Positions 8,687-18,785 are shown, counted from the first letter of the stretch. The stretch: 64,000 nt of DNA from Luteolibacter sp. (GCA_030696085.1 JAUYNL010000030.1:1-64000); one strand, 5' to 3'. Notes: generated by a model not told the origin, from the letters alone. Numbers and translations are program-made.

Positions 8687-10896
8687 TGTCCCCGCCCTCA
8701 TCCACACGTTCCATCACTGGGACCACTTCTGGCGAACAAGCGCGTTCTCCTATCGCCGCCCGGTTGCTCCCGGTGTCGGTGGGAGTGCTGGTGTTTCTAA
8801 CCGTTCAGTATGCCGTCGCCCTGTGGCGGCTCACCGAGACCTCCGGCGGCATGATGAATAAATTCAGCGCGCTGGCCCGCGATCAATATCTCGGTTTCCT
8901 GATCCGCCAGAACCTCGGGATGCTGCTCGCCTACGGGCTGCTGGCCCTCGCCGCCTCGCTGCTGGTCCAGCCGCTGGCGTCGTGGTGGACCCGCCGGTCC
9001 CGTCACCGCGGCTTTGTGGCCATCGCGCTGCGTGGCTTCGCCCTTGCATCCGTGCTGCATGGCTTTTGCACCCTGCGGCTGATGAAAACCCGACCGTATT
9101 TCCTCAACGAGGCGGAGTTCGGCCATTGGTATTACAAGCTGCTGGATTTTCCCGAAGTGGTGCGCCCCGCAGGTTTGTTCCTCCTCTTCACGCTGCTGCC
9201 ACTGTTGTTTCTCGGCGGCATGCTCGCCTGGCACGCCCACCGCCACGGTCGCAAGGGATGGGTGGCGGCCACCGCTCTCGTGGCGGTCTGCGCCCTCGCA
9301 CTGGGCATCCAGCCTTCCGCCGGCCGCGTCGTGACCAAGGCGGCGGCTAACGGAAATCCGCCCAACATCCTCATCATCGGATCCGACTCCCTGCGTGGCG
9401 ACCGCCTCGGCTGTTCCGGCTATCGGCCGCCGCGCACCGATGGTTCCGCAGCCGAGGGCGTCTCGCCCGTCATCGATGCCCTCGCGGCCCGCTCCATCCG
9501 CTTCGAGCGCTGTTACACGTCGATCGCCTCGACCATCGAGTCCGGCGTGCAGTTGATGTCCTCGCAGTATCCGCAGAGCCATGGCATCCGCCAGATGTAT
9601 CCCGACCGCGAAACCGTGGAGGCCGCGAAAAAACGCACCGTGCCCATCGCCGGCCTGCTGCGCGGGCGCGGCTACGACACCGCCGCCATCGGCGACTGGT
9701 GCGCCGGCTATTATGAAATCATGCCGCTGGGCATCGAGCACATCTCGGTTTCCAGTTTTGATAACTTCAAGATCTACATGAGCCAGGCCGTGGTGCTCGC
9801 CCACTTCGTGGTGCCGCTTTATTTCGACAACCCGCTCGGCTACCGCCTGTTTCCGCAGCTTCAGTCATTCGCCCAGTTCGTCACCCCCAAGGTCGTCACC
9901 GAGCGCGTCGAGCGCCGCCTCGAAACCGTCGCCAGGGAACAAAAGCCGTTCTTCTGGCACGTCTTCTATTCCTGCACCCATCTGCCCTACCGCAGCAACG
10001 AACCCTACACCAGCATGTTCGCGGATCCCGAATACTCCGGGCCTAACAAGAATGGCGTGGATTTCGACATCGACTCGTTCATCGGCGGCACCGACCTCGA
10101 ATCGAAATGGAAAGCCATGCCGGAAAAGGAAATGCGGCAGATCCGCGCCTTGTATGACGGCTGCACCCGCCAGTTCGACGATTGCGTGGGCGACATCCTC
10201 GCCGCTCTCGAGCGCAACGGCCTCGCGGACAACACCATCGTCATCATCACCTCCGATCACGGTGATGACCTCTACGAACCGGGTGTCACACTCGGCCACG
10301 GGCTCACCTTCAATGGCGGCTTGCATGCCAATCGCGTGCCGATGATCGTGCATGTCCCGGGAGCGCCGCCGCGCGTCATTCCGGAAACGGTGCGGCTCAT
10401 CGATGTGGTTCCCACCCTCGCGGACTTCGCGGGTGTCGATAAATCCGCCACCTGGCAGGGCCGGAGTTTCGCCGGCTGGATCCGTGGCGCCGAGACACCG
10501 GAATACCGGCCGTTTTATGGCGAGACCGGTTTTCCCTTCATCCAGTTCACGGTTCCCGGTGTCGAGCGTCCCAAGCTGCCGCCAATGGACGAATGCACTT
10601 GGATCGATGAGGATTATAACTATCAGTTCGTGCTCAAGCCGGAATACGCGGAGCGCCTCGTCGCCGCGAAACAACGCTGCCTCGCCACCCGCGATTGGAA
10701 ACTCGTCTGCACGCCCACCGCCGCAGGCACCCGCCATTTCGGCCTCTTCCACCTCGCCTCCGATCCCCACGGCGAGACCGATCTCGCCGCCTCACGCCCC
10801 GAGGTGCTCACGCCGATGCGCACCGCCCTGGAACGCTGGATGGACGGCTACATCGAGACGCCGATCGCGCAAATCTTCCCCGGCGGCGAGCCGTGA
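8686..10896 (+). CDS. Membrane-anchored alkaline-phosphatase-fold (sulfatase-like) transferase
   Basis: 736 residues. The first 220 residues contain four or five hydrophobic segments, for example LLPVSVGVLVFLTVQYAVAL and LGMLLAYGLLALAASLLV. The sulfatase-type domain starts near residue 226 with NILIIGSDSLRGDRLG, including metal ligand D234, and later has ITSDHGDDLYEPG (D524, H525). The sulfatase signature Cys-x-Pro-x-Arg is absent. The aligned segment is ASTIESGVQLMSS with Thr283 at the formylglycine position. A membrane N-terminus plus Thr nucleophile resembles phosphoethanolamine or phosphoglycerol transferases (EptA, LtaS) more than sulfatases. The start overlaps the upstream stop. Substrate unknown. 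Confidence 0.75.
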   Translation: MSPPSSTRSITGTTSGEQARSPIAARLLPVSVGVLVFLTVQYAVALWRLTETSGGMMNKFSALARDQYLGFLIRQNLGMLLAYGLLALAASLLVQPLASWWTRRSRHRGFVAIALRGFALASVLHGFCTLRLMKTRPYFLNEAEFGHWYYKLLDFPEVVRPAGLFLLFTLLPLLFLGGMLAWHAHRHGRKGWVAATALVAVCALALGIQPSAGRVVTKAAANGNPPNILIIGSDSLRGDRLGCSGYRPPRTDGSAAEGVSPVIDALAARSIRFERCYTSIASTIESGVQLMSSQYPQSHGIRQMYPDRETVEAAKKRTVPIAGLLRGRGYDTAAIGDWCAGYYEIMPLGIEHISVSSFDNFKIYMSQAVVLAHFVVPLYFDNPLGYRLFPQLQSFAQFVTPKVVTERVERRLETVAREQKPFFWHVFYSCTHLPYRSNEPYTSMFADPEYSGPNKNGVDFDIDSFIGGTDLESKWKAMPEKEMRQIRALYDGCTRQFDDCVGDILAALERNGLADNTIVIITSDHGDDLYEPGVTLGHGLTFNGGLHANRVPMIVHVPGAPPRVIPETVRLIDVVPTLADFAGVDKSATWQGRSFAGWIRGAETPEYRPFYGETGFPFIQFTVPGVERPKLPPMDECTWIDEDYNYQFVLKPEYAERLVAAKQRCLATRDWKLVCTPTAAGTRHFGLFHLASDPHGETDLAASRPEVLTPMRTALERWMDGYIETPIAQIFPGGEP

Positions 10897-11245
10897 GAAT
10901 TCCCGAATCACTTTGAACTTTGTATCGATAGTCCGGGTAAATGTTGTCCCATCCTCTGCCTGCCGGAAACTTCCCACACCCGGACATGACCCGGCCTCTC
11001 TTTTCATCACTTCTCCCCGCCGCTGAGCACGGCGATACCCGTCCCCGGGGAGATTTCGCTGACATCGGAGCCATCGGACTTCCTTGCAGCGCACTCACCA
11101 CCTGGGACGACCGGATTCCTCTCATCAGAACCGCAGCCCCTTGCGAAGAATAGGCCAGCCAGGCAAACGCCCTGGCGCGGCCGTGGGAAAATGATGCGGA
11201 AAGTCGCTGGCGGCGCGGCGCGGCATCCGATAGACTGCCGGTAAG
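10897..11245. other. Intergenic stretch, no recognised feature
   Basis: These 349 bp separate two plus-strand genes. I see no convincing ORF with family similarity, no tRNA-like cloverleaf and no tandem repeat. A 70-codon frame at 10941-11153 begins with ATG, but its composition looks random and it has no ribosome-binding site. The stretch presumably holds the promoter of the permease gene that follows. Confidence 0.4.
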
Positions 11246-12526
11246 TTGATCGCAGAGGAGACCACCGTCAAATCCCGGAAAGCGGAGCCCTTGCTCGGCG
11301 GCGTGGCCTTGTTGCTGCTGCTGGGCGGTTGTTTTTTCGTGTTGCGGCCGTTCATGACGGCGCTGACCTGGGCGATCATCCTGGCATACTCGCTCCATCC
11401 GATGCAGCGCTTGTTCACGCGCTGGTTCAGGGGCTCACGGACGCTGGCGGCATGTTTCGTGACGCTGACGGTGGCGGTGCTTTTCACCGGGCCGGTGGTT
11501 TTGATCGGGGTGAGTCTGGCGCAGGATGGCAAGGATCTGGCGGTGGCGACGCGCACCTGGTTCATGGCCGCTCCCGAGCAAGCACCAGCGTGGGTGGGCC
11601 AGGTGCCGGTGGTGGGAGATGAGCTGGAGGGCTATTGGATCGGCTTTGCCGAGGACCGGAAACGCTGGATCGAGCAACTCGACGAGGCGGTCAAAGCACC
11701 GCCACCGCGACCGAAGATCGTGGTGGAGACGGAGGGCGGCCTGGAAGTGCAGGATGCGCCTGCCGAGTTGCGGAAACCTGCGGTTTCAGCGGGTGGCGTG
11801 GAGGAGAACGGGGTGGAGGAGTCGCCACATGTGGTGGTGTTGTTGGGCAAGGTGCTGGTGTGGGCGAAGTCGTGGTTGATATCCGCGGGCCTGGCGGTGG
11901 GGCAGGGGGTGACCCAGGTCTTGCTCAGTGCGTTTCTGGCGTTTTTCCTGTTGCGGGACGCGCCGGAGCTTTCGGAGCGGCTGGCGGTTTCGGTGGAAAG
12001 ACTGGCGGGCCAGCGCGGGCGGCATTTGATCAAGGTGGCGGGAAATACGGTGCGCGGGGTAATTTACGGAATCTTGGGGACGGCGATCGCGCAGGCCTTG
12101 ATGGCCGGGCTTGGGTTTTGGATCGCCGGGGTGCCGGGTGCGGTGTTGCTGGCGGTGTTGACCTTCCTTTTCGCGGTGGTGCCTTTCGGGCCGCCACTGA
12201 TCTGGGTGCCGGCGGCGCTGTGGCTGTTCGCCCAGGACAAGACAGGTTGGGGGATTTTCATGCTGGTCTGGGGCTTGCTGGGAATCAGCAGCGTGGACAA
12301 CTTTCTGCGGCCTTATTTGATCAGCCAAGGCAGCAAGATGCCCTTCGCCCTGATTTTCTGCGGCGTGATCGGCGGCGCGCTGGCCTACGGGCTGGTGGGG
12401 GTGTTTCTGGGCCCCACTTTGCTGGCGGTGGCCTTCCGCCTGATTGAGGAATGGTCGTCGAGCCGTTATGCCTCGCAGGAGGAATCCGCGCCGCAAGCGA
12501 TTTCGGAATTGCGCGAAGGGGTGTGA
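11246..12526 (+). CDS. AI-2E family permease (PerM/YdiK type)
   Basis: About 426 residues with the usual topology of the family. An N-terminal hydrophobic pair (GGVALLLLLGGCFFVLRPFM, then WAIILAYSLHPM) is followed by VLFTGPVVLIGVSLA, a soluble insertion of about 120 residues, and a C-terminal block of five membrane segments. These include the signature GVIYGILGTAIAQALMAGLGFWIAGVPGA, a proline-rich VVPFGPPLIWVPAALW, and DNFLRPYLISQGSKMPFALI. The family includes exporters of autoinducer-2 and Na+/H+ antiporters, so the substrate is open. The start codon is uncertain: the first in-frame candidate is TTG at 11246, and no in-frame ATG precedes the hydrophobic region. Confidence 0.85.
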   Translation: MIAEETTVKSRKAEPLLGGVALLLLLGGCFFVLRPFMTALTWAIILAYSLHPMQRLFTRWFRGSRTLAACFVTLTVAVLFTGPVVLIGVSLAQDGKDLAVATRTWFMAAPEQAPAWVGQVPVVGDELEGYWIGFAEDRKRWIEQLDEAVKAPPPRPKIVVETEGGLEVQDAPAELRKPAVSAGGVEENGVEESPHVVVLLGKVLVWAKSWLISAGLAVGQGVTQVLLSAFLAFFLLRDAPELSERLAVSVERLAGQRGRHLIKVAGNTVRGVIYGILGTAIAQALMAGLGFWIAGVPGAVLLAVLTFLFAVVPFGPPLIWVPAALWLFAQDKTGWGIFMLVWGLLGISSVDNFLRPYLISQGSKMPFALIFCGVIGGALAYGLVGVFLGPTLLAVAFRLIEEWSSSRYASQEESAPQAISELREGV

Positions 12527-12542
12527 TCGGCGAGACCCGCGC

Positions 12543-13679
12543 ATGGCGGTCAGTCCCTCGGCATTGGGTAAGGTGATGGAGGTGTTCGAGCGGAATTTTC
12601 GCGATCGCGGCGAGTTGGGAGCCTCGGTGAGCATTTGGTGGGAAGGGGCGGAAATTCTATCCCGCGGGGATGGGTGGTGTGAGCGGGAGAAAACCCGCAA
12701 GTGGACCACGGATACGCTGATTCCGGTTTATTCGGCGACCAAAGTGCCGGCGGCGGCGACCTTGCTGCTGGCGCTGGAAAGCCGCGGACTGAGCGAGGAA
12801 ACGCCGGTGCGGGAGGTTTGGCCGCGCTTCCCGGTGGCGGAGGCGAGTTTCCATCATGTGCTATCCCATCAATGTGGGTTGGCGGCGCTGGACCAGCGGG
12901 CGAGCGTGCTGGAGCACGCCGCAGTGGTGGAGGCGATCGAAAATCAGACTCCGGCATGGCGATTGGGAGATGGTCACGGCTATCATCCGCGCACCTTCGG
13001 GGCGCTGCTCGACGAACCGGTGCGCCGGCTCACGGGCCTCACGCTCGGCGGTTGCTGGCGGGAGATGATCGCCGGGCCGCTGGGCTTGGATTTCTGGATC
13101 GGCCTGCCGGAAAATCACTGGCCGCGTGTGGCACGCCTCTACCCCGGCAAGGCGGGCAAGGATGATCTGGCGGATGCGTTTTACAAACAACTCACGACAT
13201 CCGGCACCTACACCCGCCGCGCATTCTCCTCGCCGCGTGGATTGCACGCCATCCATGAGATGAACGAGTCCCGCGCGTGGTCGGCCGGGCTGCCGGCACT
13301 CGGCGGCGTGGGCACGGCCTCGGCGCTGGCGAAATTCTATCAGGCGGCGATCGGATCGATCGAAAGCCCGCTTTCGCCGCATGTGCGGGAGGCCCTGGCG
13401 GTGCCCGGAAGCGCGGGGCACGACAAGGTCTTGCTGCGGCCCACGGTATTCACCAGTGGCGCGCAGCAGGATCCGCTGGATGAACACGGGCGGAAGATCC
13501 GCAGAATCTACGGGCCTTCGATTTCCGCCTTCGGCCATCCCGGCGCGGGCGGCAGCCATGGCATGGGCGATCCGGAAACGGGGGTGTCCTTCGCCTATGT
13601 GATGAACCAGATGGACTTGAGTGTGATGCCCGGATTGAAGTGCGTGGAGATGGTGGACGCCTTGTTTTCCGAGATGTGA
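12543..13679 (+). CDS. Serine beta-lactamase-like hydrolase (class C / EstB type)
   Basis: 378 residues from the ATG at 12543, 16 bp after the permease stop. The Ser-x-x-Lys motif is at S64-A-T-K67 in VYSATKVPAAAT. The second catalytic tyrosine is probably Y148 in GDGHGYHPRTFG. A C-terminal FGHPGAGGSHGMGDPETG block matches the HxG-type triad region of EstB-like esterases and large beta-lactamase-fold proteins, followed by FAYVMNQM. No signal peptide is visible, so it is probably a cytoplasmic esterase or peptidase-like hydrolase and not a secreted beta-lactamase. The real substrate is not predictable. Confidence 0.8.
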   Translation: MAVSPSALGKVMEVFERNFRDRGELGASVSIWWEGAEILSRGDGWCEREKTRKWTTDTLIPVYSATKVPAAATLLLALESRGLSEETPVREVWPRFPVAEASFHHVLSHQCGLAALDQRASVLEHAAVVEAIENQTPAWRLGDGHGYHPRTFGALLDEPVRRLTGLTLGGCWREMIAGPLGLDFWIGLPENHWPRVARLYPGKAGKDDLADAFYKQLTTSGTYTRRAFSSPRGLHAIHEMNESRAWSAGLPALGGVGTASALAKFYQAAIGSIESPLSPHVREALAVPGSAGHDKVLLRPTVFTSGAQQDPLDEHGRKIRRIYGPSISAFGHPGAGGSHGMGDPETGVSFAYVMNQMDLSVMPGLKCVEMVDALFSEM

Positions 13680-13736
13680 CGGCCATTCCGCCATGCCGCT
13701 TGACCGCATCGGCATCCGGAATCCATGCTCCGCGCC

Positions 13737-14702
13737 ATGCGCATCCTCACCGGTCTCCAACCTAGCGGAAAACTCCATGTCGGCAATTATTTCGGCGCGA
13801 TGCAGCCGGCCGTGCGCCTGCAGGAAGAAGGCGAGGCGTTTTATTTCATCGCCGATTATCATGCGATGACCTCCTCGCAGGATCCGGCGGCGCTGCGCGA
13901 GAACGTGCGCGAGCTGGCGGTGGATTTCCTGGCCTGCGGGCTGGACCCGGAGCGCGCGGTGTTTTTCCGCCAGAGCGCGGTGCCGGAGGTCAACGAACTG
14001 GCGTGGATACTCTCGACCGTCTGTCCGATGAGCCTTCTCGCGAAGTGTCATTCCTACAAGGACAAGATCTCCCAGGGAATCGCGCCGAACCACGGGCTCT
14101 TCGCCTATCCGGTGCTGATGGCGGCGGATATTCTGTTATATGACTCCAACCAGGTGCCGGTGGGCAGGGACCAGAAACAGCATCTCGAAGTGACGCGCGA
14201 TCTCGCGGTGAAACTCAACGAGACCTTCGGCGAGGGCACCGTGGTCCTGCCTGACCCGATCATCCGCGAGGACACCGCCGTCGTCGTGGGACTCGACGGC
14301 CGCAAGATGAGCAAGAGTTATCACAACACCCTGCCGATCTTCGGCGATGAGAAGCCGCTGAAAAAACTCATCATGAAGATCACCACCGACTCCACTCCGG
14401 TGGAAGACCCGAAGCTTACGGAAAACTCGACGATCCTCGCGTTGTACAAACTTTTCGCCAGTGAGACCGACTATCAGGTGATGGTGGCCGATCATGTGAA
14501 TGGCGGCGTCGGTTACGGCGATTTCAAGAAGCGGCTGGCGGAAGCCTACTGGGATTTTTTCGCGCCGATGCGCGCGCGCCGCGCGGAAATCATGGCGGAT
14601 CCGGGTTATGTGGATCGCGTCCTGGCGGCAGGCGCCGAACGGGCGCGCGAGGAATCCGCGAAAGTGCTGGACCGCGTGCGCCGAGCGGTGGGGCTGGTAT
14701 AG
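13737..14702 (+). CDS. trpS: Tryptophanyl-tRNA synthetase
   Basis: 321 residues from the ATG at 13737; an ATG at 13725 would add four residues. It charges tRNA(Trp) with tryptophan. Class I signatures are clear: GLQPSGKLHVGNYFGAM (HIGH-type motif HVGN) at the N-terminus, the tryptophan-pocket region PVLMAADILLYDSNQVPVGRDQKQH, and the KMSKS loop GRKMSKSYHNTLPIF. The C-terminal helical domain ends with a VLDRVRRAVGLV helix typical of the family. Length and order match bacterial TrpS. It is preceded by a 57 bp gap and followed by a short gap containing CTGAAA-type octamers (14703-14728). Confidence 0.96.
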   Translation: MRILTGLQPSGKLHVGNYFGAMQPAVRLQEEGEAFYFIADYHAMTSSQDPAALRENVRELAVDFLACGLDPERAVFFRQSAVPEVNELAWILSTVCPMSLLAKCHSYKDKISQGIAPNHGLFAYPVLMAADILLYDSNQVPVGRDQKQHLEVTRDLAVKLNETFGEGTVVLPDPIIREDTAVVVGLDGRKMSKSYHNTLPIFGDEKPLKKLIMKITTDSTPVEDPKLTENSTILALYKLFASETDYQVMVADHVNGGVGYGDFKKRLAEAYWDFFAPMRARRAEIMADPGYVDRVLAAGAERAREESAKVLDRVRRAVGLV

Positions 14703-14728
14703 GTAAAAGCTGAAACGCTGAAGTTGTT

Positions 14729-15265
14729 ATGAAAACGCGAGTGCTTTGTTTGCTGACGGATGGTTTCGAGGAGATCGAACTGGTGACCCCGGTGGATCTG
14801 TTGCGCCGTGCGGGGATCGAGGTGGTGATCGCCTCGCTGCATCGCAAGACCGCGGTGGGGCGCGGCGGAATCCGCGTGGAGGCGGATGTTTCGCTGGCGG
14901 GGCTGAATCCCGGGACCTTCGATCTGCTTTTCATTCCCGGCGGCCCCGGGGTGGGGGATTTGCGCAAGGACGGCCGCGCCGCCACGCTGGCGCGGGAATT
15001 CGCCGCCGCAGGAAAACCGGTGGCGGCGATCTGCGCGGCCCCGCTCGTGCTGATGGACGCCGGATTGCTGGCGGGAAAACGTTTCACCGCCCATCAGTCG
15101 GTGGCCGGCACCCTCGACCGGGCTCTCGATGAGCGGGTGGTGCAGGACGGAAACCTGATTACCTCCCAAGGCGCCGGCACCGCCATGGATTTCGGGCTGG
15201 CTCTCGTCGCCCGCCTGGCCGGTGAGTCCGCGGCGGATCAGGTGGCGGCTGACATCATGGCTTGA
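14729..15265 (+). CDS. DJ-1/PfpI family protein
   Basis: 178 residues, typical of single-domain DJ-1 proteins. Visible motifs are the N-terminal VLCLLTDGFEEIELVTPVD with the conserved Glu near residue 15, the LLFIPGGPG turn at about 67-74, and the nucleophile-elbow cysteine C102 in VAAICAAPLVLMDAG. The histidine/proline region follows in KRFTAHQSV. Members act as deglycases, chaperones or redox-sensing proteins, and this one is closest in layout to YajL/DJ-1. The stop overlaps the putative TTG start of the next gene by three bases. Specific function is unassigned. Confidence 0.88.
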   Translation: MKTRVLCLLTDGFEEIELVTPVDLLRRAGIEVVIASLHRKTAVGRGGIRVEADVSLAGLNPGTFDLLFIPGGPGVGDLRKDGRAATLAREFAAAGKPVAAICAAPLVLMDAGLLAGKRFTAHQSVAGTLDRALDERVVQDGNLITSQGAGTAMDFGLALVARLAGESAADQVAADIMA

Positions 15266-16179
15266 GGGCCCTCAATCCGCTTGCGTTGGGTGCTTTGCTC
15301 GGGGATGTTCCGCGCGTCGTGCCCTCCGCGTATCGCAAGCCCTTATGGCTCCTTCCAAACCTGTTGAGCCTGGATGCTCCGCTTGTCGCGATGGCATGGT
15401 TGTATGTTTTCTCCAAAACCTGGCGGCTCGGTTATCACCCGTGGGAGGCCTTCGCCTCGCTCGGTCTGGCAGTCTGGATCATCTACGCGGGGGATCGCCT
15501 GCTGGATGTTTCGCTCTATGGCAGCAGTGGGGAACGTATGGAAGCGCGGCACCGGTTTCACAGGGACTACGCCAGGTTTTTCCGCATCGGACTGGCCGTG
15601 GCGGTACCGCTCGCGGTGGCGCTGGTGGCGATGAGGATGCCGATGACCATCTACAAACACCTCTTGCTGGGCGGGGTGCTGGTCGCAGGATTTTTCGGGC
15701 TTTCGATGCTTTCCTCGCAGGATCCGCGCGAGGTGCCGCACACCAAGAACATCCTCGCCGGTGTGACATTCGCGTTTGGCACGGCGATGACCGCGCATCT
15801 CTATCGGTCTGAATACGATATTTATGACATGCTGTTTTCCCGCGAGTTCGTCTCCTTCGCCGTGCTGTGCGTGCTGAATATTTCCGCCATCGATTTATGG
15901 GAACATGCGGCCCGCTCGGCGGATTTGGAGATCAAGGCCTCGGATGAACTTTCGCTCACGCTGCCACTCACGCTGCTCGGGGCGGTGGCGTTGGGATACG
16001 CGCTGCTCGACGAGGAATACTCGTCCCGCCCGTTTTTTTACGCCATCCTCACCGGGGCGGGCCTGCTGTATGTGCTCAATCGCAATCGCTCGCGCTTCGG
16101 CATGGACGCGCTGCGGGTGCTGGCGGATGTGGCGCTACTGATCCCGGTTCTGGTGTTTCTTGCGGCAAGCCGCCCGTGA
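15262..16179 (+). CDS. UbiA-like polytopic membrane protein
   Basis: About 305 residues with seven to nine hydrophobic segments. An aspartate-rich loop after the second segment (IIYAGDRLLDVSLYG) is placed like the first DxxxD motif of UbiA prenyltransferases. A second charged loop (SSQDPREVPHTKNILAGV) sits before another membrane segment. A full NDxxDxxxD motif is lacking, so catalytic competence is uncertain. The start is given as the TTG overlapping the previous stop; a later start cannot be excluded. It is probably cotranscribed with the DJ-1 gene. I call it only UbiA-like. Confidence 0.55.
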   Translation: MRALNPLALGALLGDVPRVVPSAYRKPLWLLPNLLSLDAPLVAMAWLYVFSKTWRLGYHPWEAFASLGLAVWIIYAGDRLLDVSLYGSSGERMEARHRFHRDYARFFRIGLAVAVPLAVALVAMRMPMTIYKHLLLGGVLVAGFFGLSMLSSQDPREVPHTKNILAGVTFAFGTAMTAHLYRSEYDIYDMLFSREFVSFAVLCVLNISAIDLWEHAARSADLEIKASDELSLTLPLTLLGAVALGYALLDEEYSSRPFFYAILTGAGLLYVLNRNRSRFGMDALRVLADVALLIPVLVFLAASRP

Positions 16180-16239
16180 TGAGGAGGTTGCTCCATTGCG
16201 GTTTGACGGATCGGCCGCGGGTGCTCAGGCTCCGCCGCC

Positions 16240-16722
16240 ATGCCCGCCCCGCTTCATGTGCTCTTTGTCTGCACCGGAAACACCTGCCGTAGCCCGATGG
16301 CCGAAGGTCTGTTCCGCAAGGCCGTGAACGGACGCGCGGAGTTCACCGTGAGCTCCGCCGGAGTGGCTGCCGGTAAGGGAATGCCCGCGAGCCGCGAAAC
16401 TGCGAACATCCTCGCCAAACGCGGGGCCGCGCTGGTGGATTTCGCGAGCCGCCCGGTTTCCGAGGCGATTCTGGCCGCCGCCACCCATGTCTTCGCCATG
16501 ACCGAAGGCCACCTCACCGCGCTCGAAGCGCGATTCCCGCAGCACTCCGACAAGTTTTTCCTGGTTCGCGAGTTCTCGGGCATCGCCGACAAGCGTGAGG
16601 GGCTCGACGTCCCGGACCCGATCGGCATGGGGGCCGCCGCCTACGAGGAGGTCGCCAAGGTGATCGAAACCGCCATCCCGGCGATCATTTCCTATTTGGA
16701 GTCGGTAGGCGGCCAGCGCTAG
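16240..16722 (+). CDS. Low-molecular-weight protein-tyrosine-phosphatase family protein
   Basis: 160 residues. The P-loop CX5R is seen at C11-T-G-N-T-C-R17-S near the N-terminus (VLFVCTGNTCRSPMAEGLF). The general-acid aspartate is in the C-terminal DVPDPIGMG motif. The fold is shared by arsenate reductase ArsC and by Wzb/YwlE phosphatases; the NTCRSPMAE version is that of YwlE and tyrosine/arginine phosphatases. It would dephosphorylate Tyr or Arg residues in the cytoplasm. It is a stand-alone gene here, so the substrate kinase is unknown and a link with the capsule locus 23 kb away is speculative. Confidence 0.9.
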   Translation: MPAPLHVLFVCTGNTCRSPMAEGLFRKAVNGRAEFTVSSAGVAAGKGMPASRETANILAKRGAALVDFASRPVSEAILAAATHVFAMTEGHLTALEARFPQHSDKFFLVREFSGIADKREGLDVPDPIGMGAAAYEEVAKVIETAIPAIISYLESVGGQR

Positions 16723-16808
16723 ACGCAATGGTGGCTTGTCAAGTGGGTGTGGATTCCTAGGCTCTGTGCGCCACCGCCGCCAAGAACGCCGGGCGCGGCC
16801 CCATTCCC

Positions 16809-18785
16809 ATGAATACCTCCCTGCTTGCCCAAGCCGCCAACGAAGCCCGTGGTCTCGCCATGGATGCCATCCACGCCTGCAACTCCGGCCATTTGGGGCT
16901 GCCACTCGGCTGCGCCGAAATCGGTGCCGTGCTCTTCGGCGAATCGATGCGCTATTGCCCGGACGCGCCGAAATGGCTCAACCGCGATCGTTTCATCCTC
17001 TCCGCCGGCCATGGTTCGATGTTCATTTATGGCTGGCTGCACATGTCAGGCTACGCGGTTTCCAAGGAGGACGTGAAAAATTTCCGCCAGCTCCACTCGA
17101 TCACGCCGGGCCATCCGGAGTTTCATGAAACCCCGGGCATCGAGGCCACGACCGGCCCGCTCGGCCAGGGCATCGGCAACGCCGTGGGCTACGCACTTTC
17201 TGGAAAACGCGCCGCCGCACGCTTCAATACCGCCGATCACACGATCATCGATCACCATGTGATCTCGCTCCACGGCGACGGCTGCCTGCAGGAAGGCGTG
17301 GCCAAGGAAGCCATCGCCTTCGCCGGCCACAACGGCCTCGATAACCTGATTCTCATCTATGATTCCAACGACGTGACGCTCGACGCCATGGCGGAGATCA
17401 CCCAGAGCGAACACGGCGAGGCGTATTTCCTCTCGCAGAACTGGGACGCGGTGACCATCGATGGCCACGACATCCACGCTGTTGCAGTGGCGCTTGAAAA
17501 AGCCAGGTCGCAGAAAAACGGTCGCCCGAAAGTTATCATCGCCAAGACCACCATCGCCAAGGGCATTCCGGAAGTCGCCGGCACTGCCAAGGGCCATGGC
17601 GAAGGCGGCGCGAAATTCATCGATGCCGCCCGTGCCGGTCTCGGACTGCCCGCCGACGAGCATTTTTACGTTTCCGCGGAAACGAAAGCCTTCTTCGCGG
17701 AGAAAAAAGCCGCATCCAATGAAGCCTTCGCCGCCTGGCAGAAGACCTACGATGCATGGGCCAAGGCAAACCCGGCCCTCGCCGGGGAACTCACCGACGG
17801 TCTGGCCAAAGCCGTGCCCACCGATCTATCGGAAAAAATCCCGGCCTTCGCCGCCGATTACAAGGACGCCACCCGTGCCGCAGGCGGCACAGTGCTCAAT
17901 GCCGTCGCCAGGGCAATGCCGCAGGTTCTAACCGGCAGCGCCGACCTCTTCGGCTCCACCAAGAACTACCTCAAGGATGGTGGTGACTTTTCCAAGACTG
18001 ATCCGTTAGGCCGCAACATCTGGTTTGGCATCCGCGAGCATGCCATGGGCGCGATCTGCAATGGCATCGCCTATGACGGCATCTTCCGTCCCGGCGGCGC
18101 GACCTTCCTGGTCTTCGCCGACTATATGCGCGGCTCCATCCGCCTCGCCGCCTTGTCAGGTTTGCCGGTCACATATATCTTCACTCACGACTCCGTCGGT
18201 GTCGGCGAGGACGGCCCCACCCACCAACCGGTGGAAACCGTCAGCGGCCTGCGCGTGATCCCGAACCTCGATGTCATCCGCCCCGGCGATGCCGAGGAAA
18301 CCGCCGGTGCATTCGTCGCCGCCATGGCGCGCACCGACGGACCGACCGCCCTCATCCTCACCCGCCAGACGATCCCGCTGATGAACGAGCTCGGCGTCGA
18401 AGCACGCCGCGACGGCACGCTCAAGGGAGGCTACATCGCGAAGAAGGAAACCGGCGCGCTCACCACCATTCTCTTAGCATCAGGGTCGGAGCTTCAATAC
18501 GCCATCGCCGCCGCAGAGGAGCTGGGTGACGGAGTAAGAGTCGTCTCGCTGCCCTGCTTCGAACTCTTCGACCGCCAGAGCGCCGACTACCGCGAAAGCG
18601 TTTTGCCATCCGCCATCACCAAACGCATCGCCATCGAAGCCGGTGTCACCGCCCTTTGGTGGAAATACGTCGGCACCGCCGGCAAGATCATCGGCATCGA
18701 CCGTTTCGGCATGAGTGCTCCTGGAAACACCGTGTTCAAGGAACTCGGCATCACCAAGGACGCCGTCATCGCCGCCGCGAAGTGA
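16809..18785 (+). CDS. tkt: Transketolase
   Basis: 658 residues, the full length of bacterial transketolases. It moves two-carbon ketol units in the pentose phosphate pathway using thiamine diphosphate. Motifs: [20 protein letters not shown] at the N-terminus, [33 protein letters not shown], the ThDP/Mg motif [14 protein letters not shown] through DSNDVTLDA, the catalytic histidine region GHDIHAV, and in the Pyr domain [21 protein letters not shown] and [18 protein letters not shown]. The C-terminal domain is complete. It precedes dihydroorotase by about 40 bp on the same strand. Confidence 0.97.
   Translation: MNTSLLAQAANEARGLAMDAIHACNSGHLGLPLGCAEIGAVLFGESMRYCPDAPKWLNRDRFILSAGHGSMFIYGWLHMSGYAVSKEDVKNFRQLHSITPGHPEFHETPGIEATTGPLGQGIGNAVGYALSGKRAAARFNTADHTIIDHHVISLHGDGCLQEGVAKEAIAFAGHNGLDNLILIYDSNDVTLDAMAEITQSEHGEAYFLSQNWDAVTIDGHDIHAVAVALEKARSQKNGRPKVIIAKTTIAKGIPEVAGTAKGHGEGGAKFIDAARAGLGLPADEHFYVSAETKAFFAEKKAASNEAFAAWQKTYDAWAKANPALAGELTDGLAKAVPTDLSEKIPAFAADYKDATRAAGGTVLNAVARAMPQVLTGSADLFGSTKNYLKDGGDFSKTDPLGRNIWFGIREHAMGAICNGIAYDGIFRPGGATFLVFADYMRGSIRLAALSGLPVTYIFTHDSVGVGEDGPTHQPVETVSGLRVIPNLDVIRPGDAEETAGAFVAAMARTDGPTALILTRQTIPLMNELGVEARRDGTLKGGYIAKKETGALTTILLASGSELQYAIAAAEELGDGVRVVSLPCFELFDRQSADYRESVLPSAITKRIAIEAGVTALWWKYVGTAGKIIGIDRFGMSAPGNTVFKELGITKDAVIAAAK

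Noticed and set aside
12861-14093. 410-codon minus-strand frame spanning the hydrolase and trpS
   Set aside because: It crosses two well-supported plus-strand genes and shows no domain.
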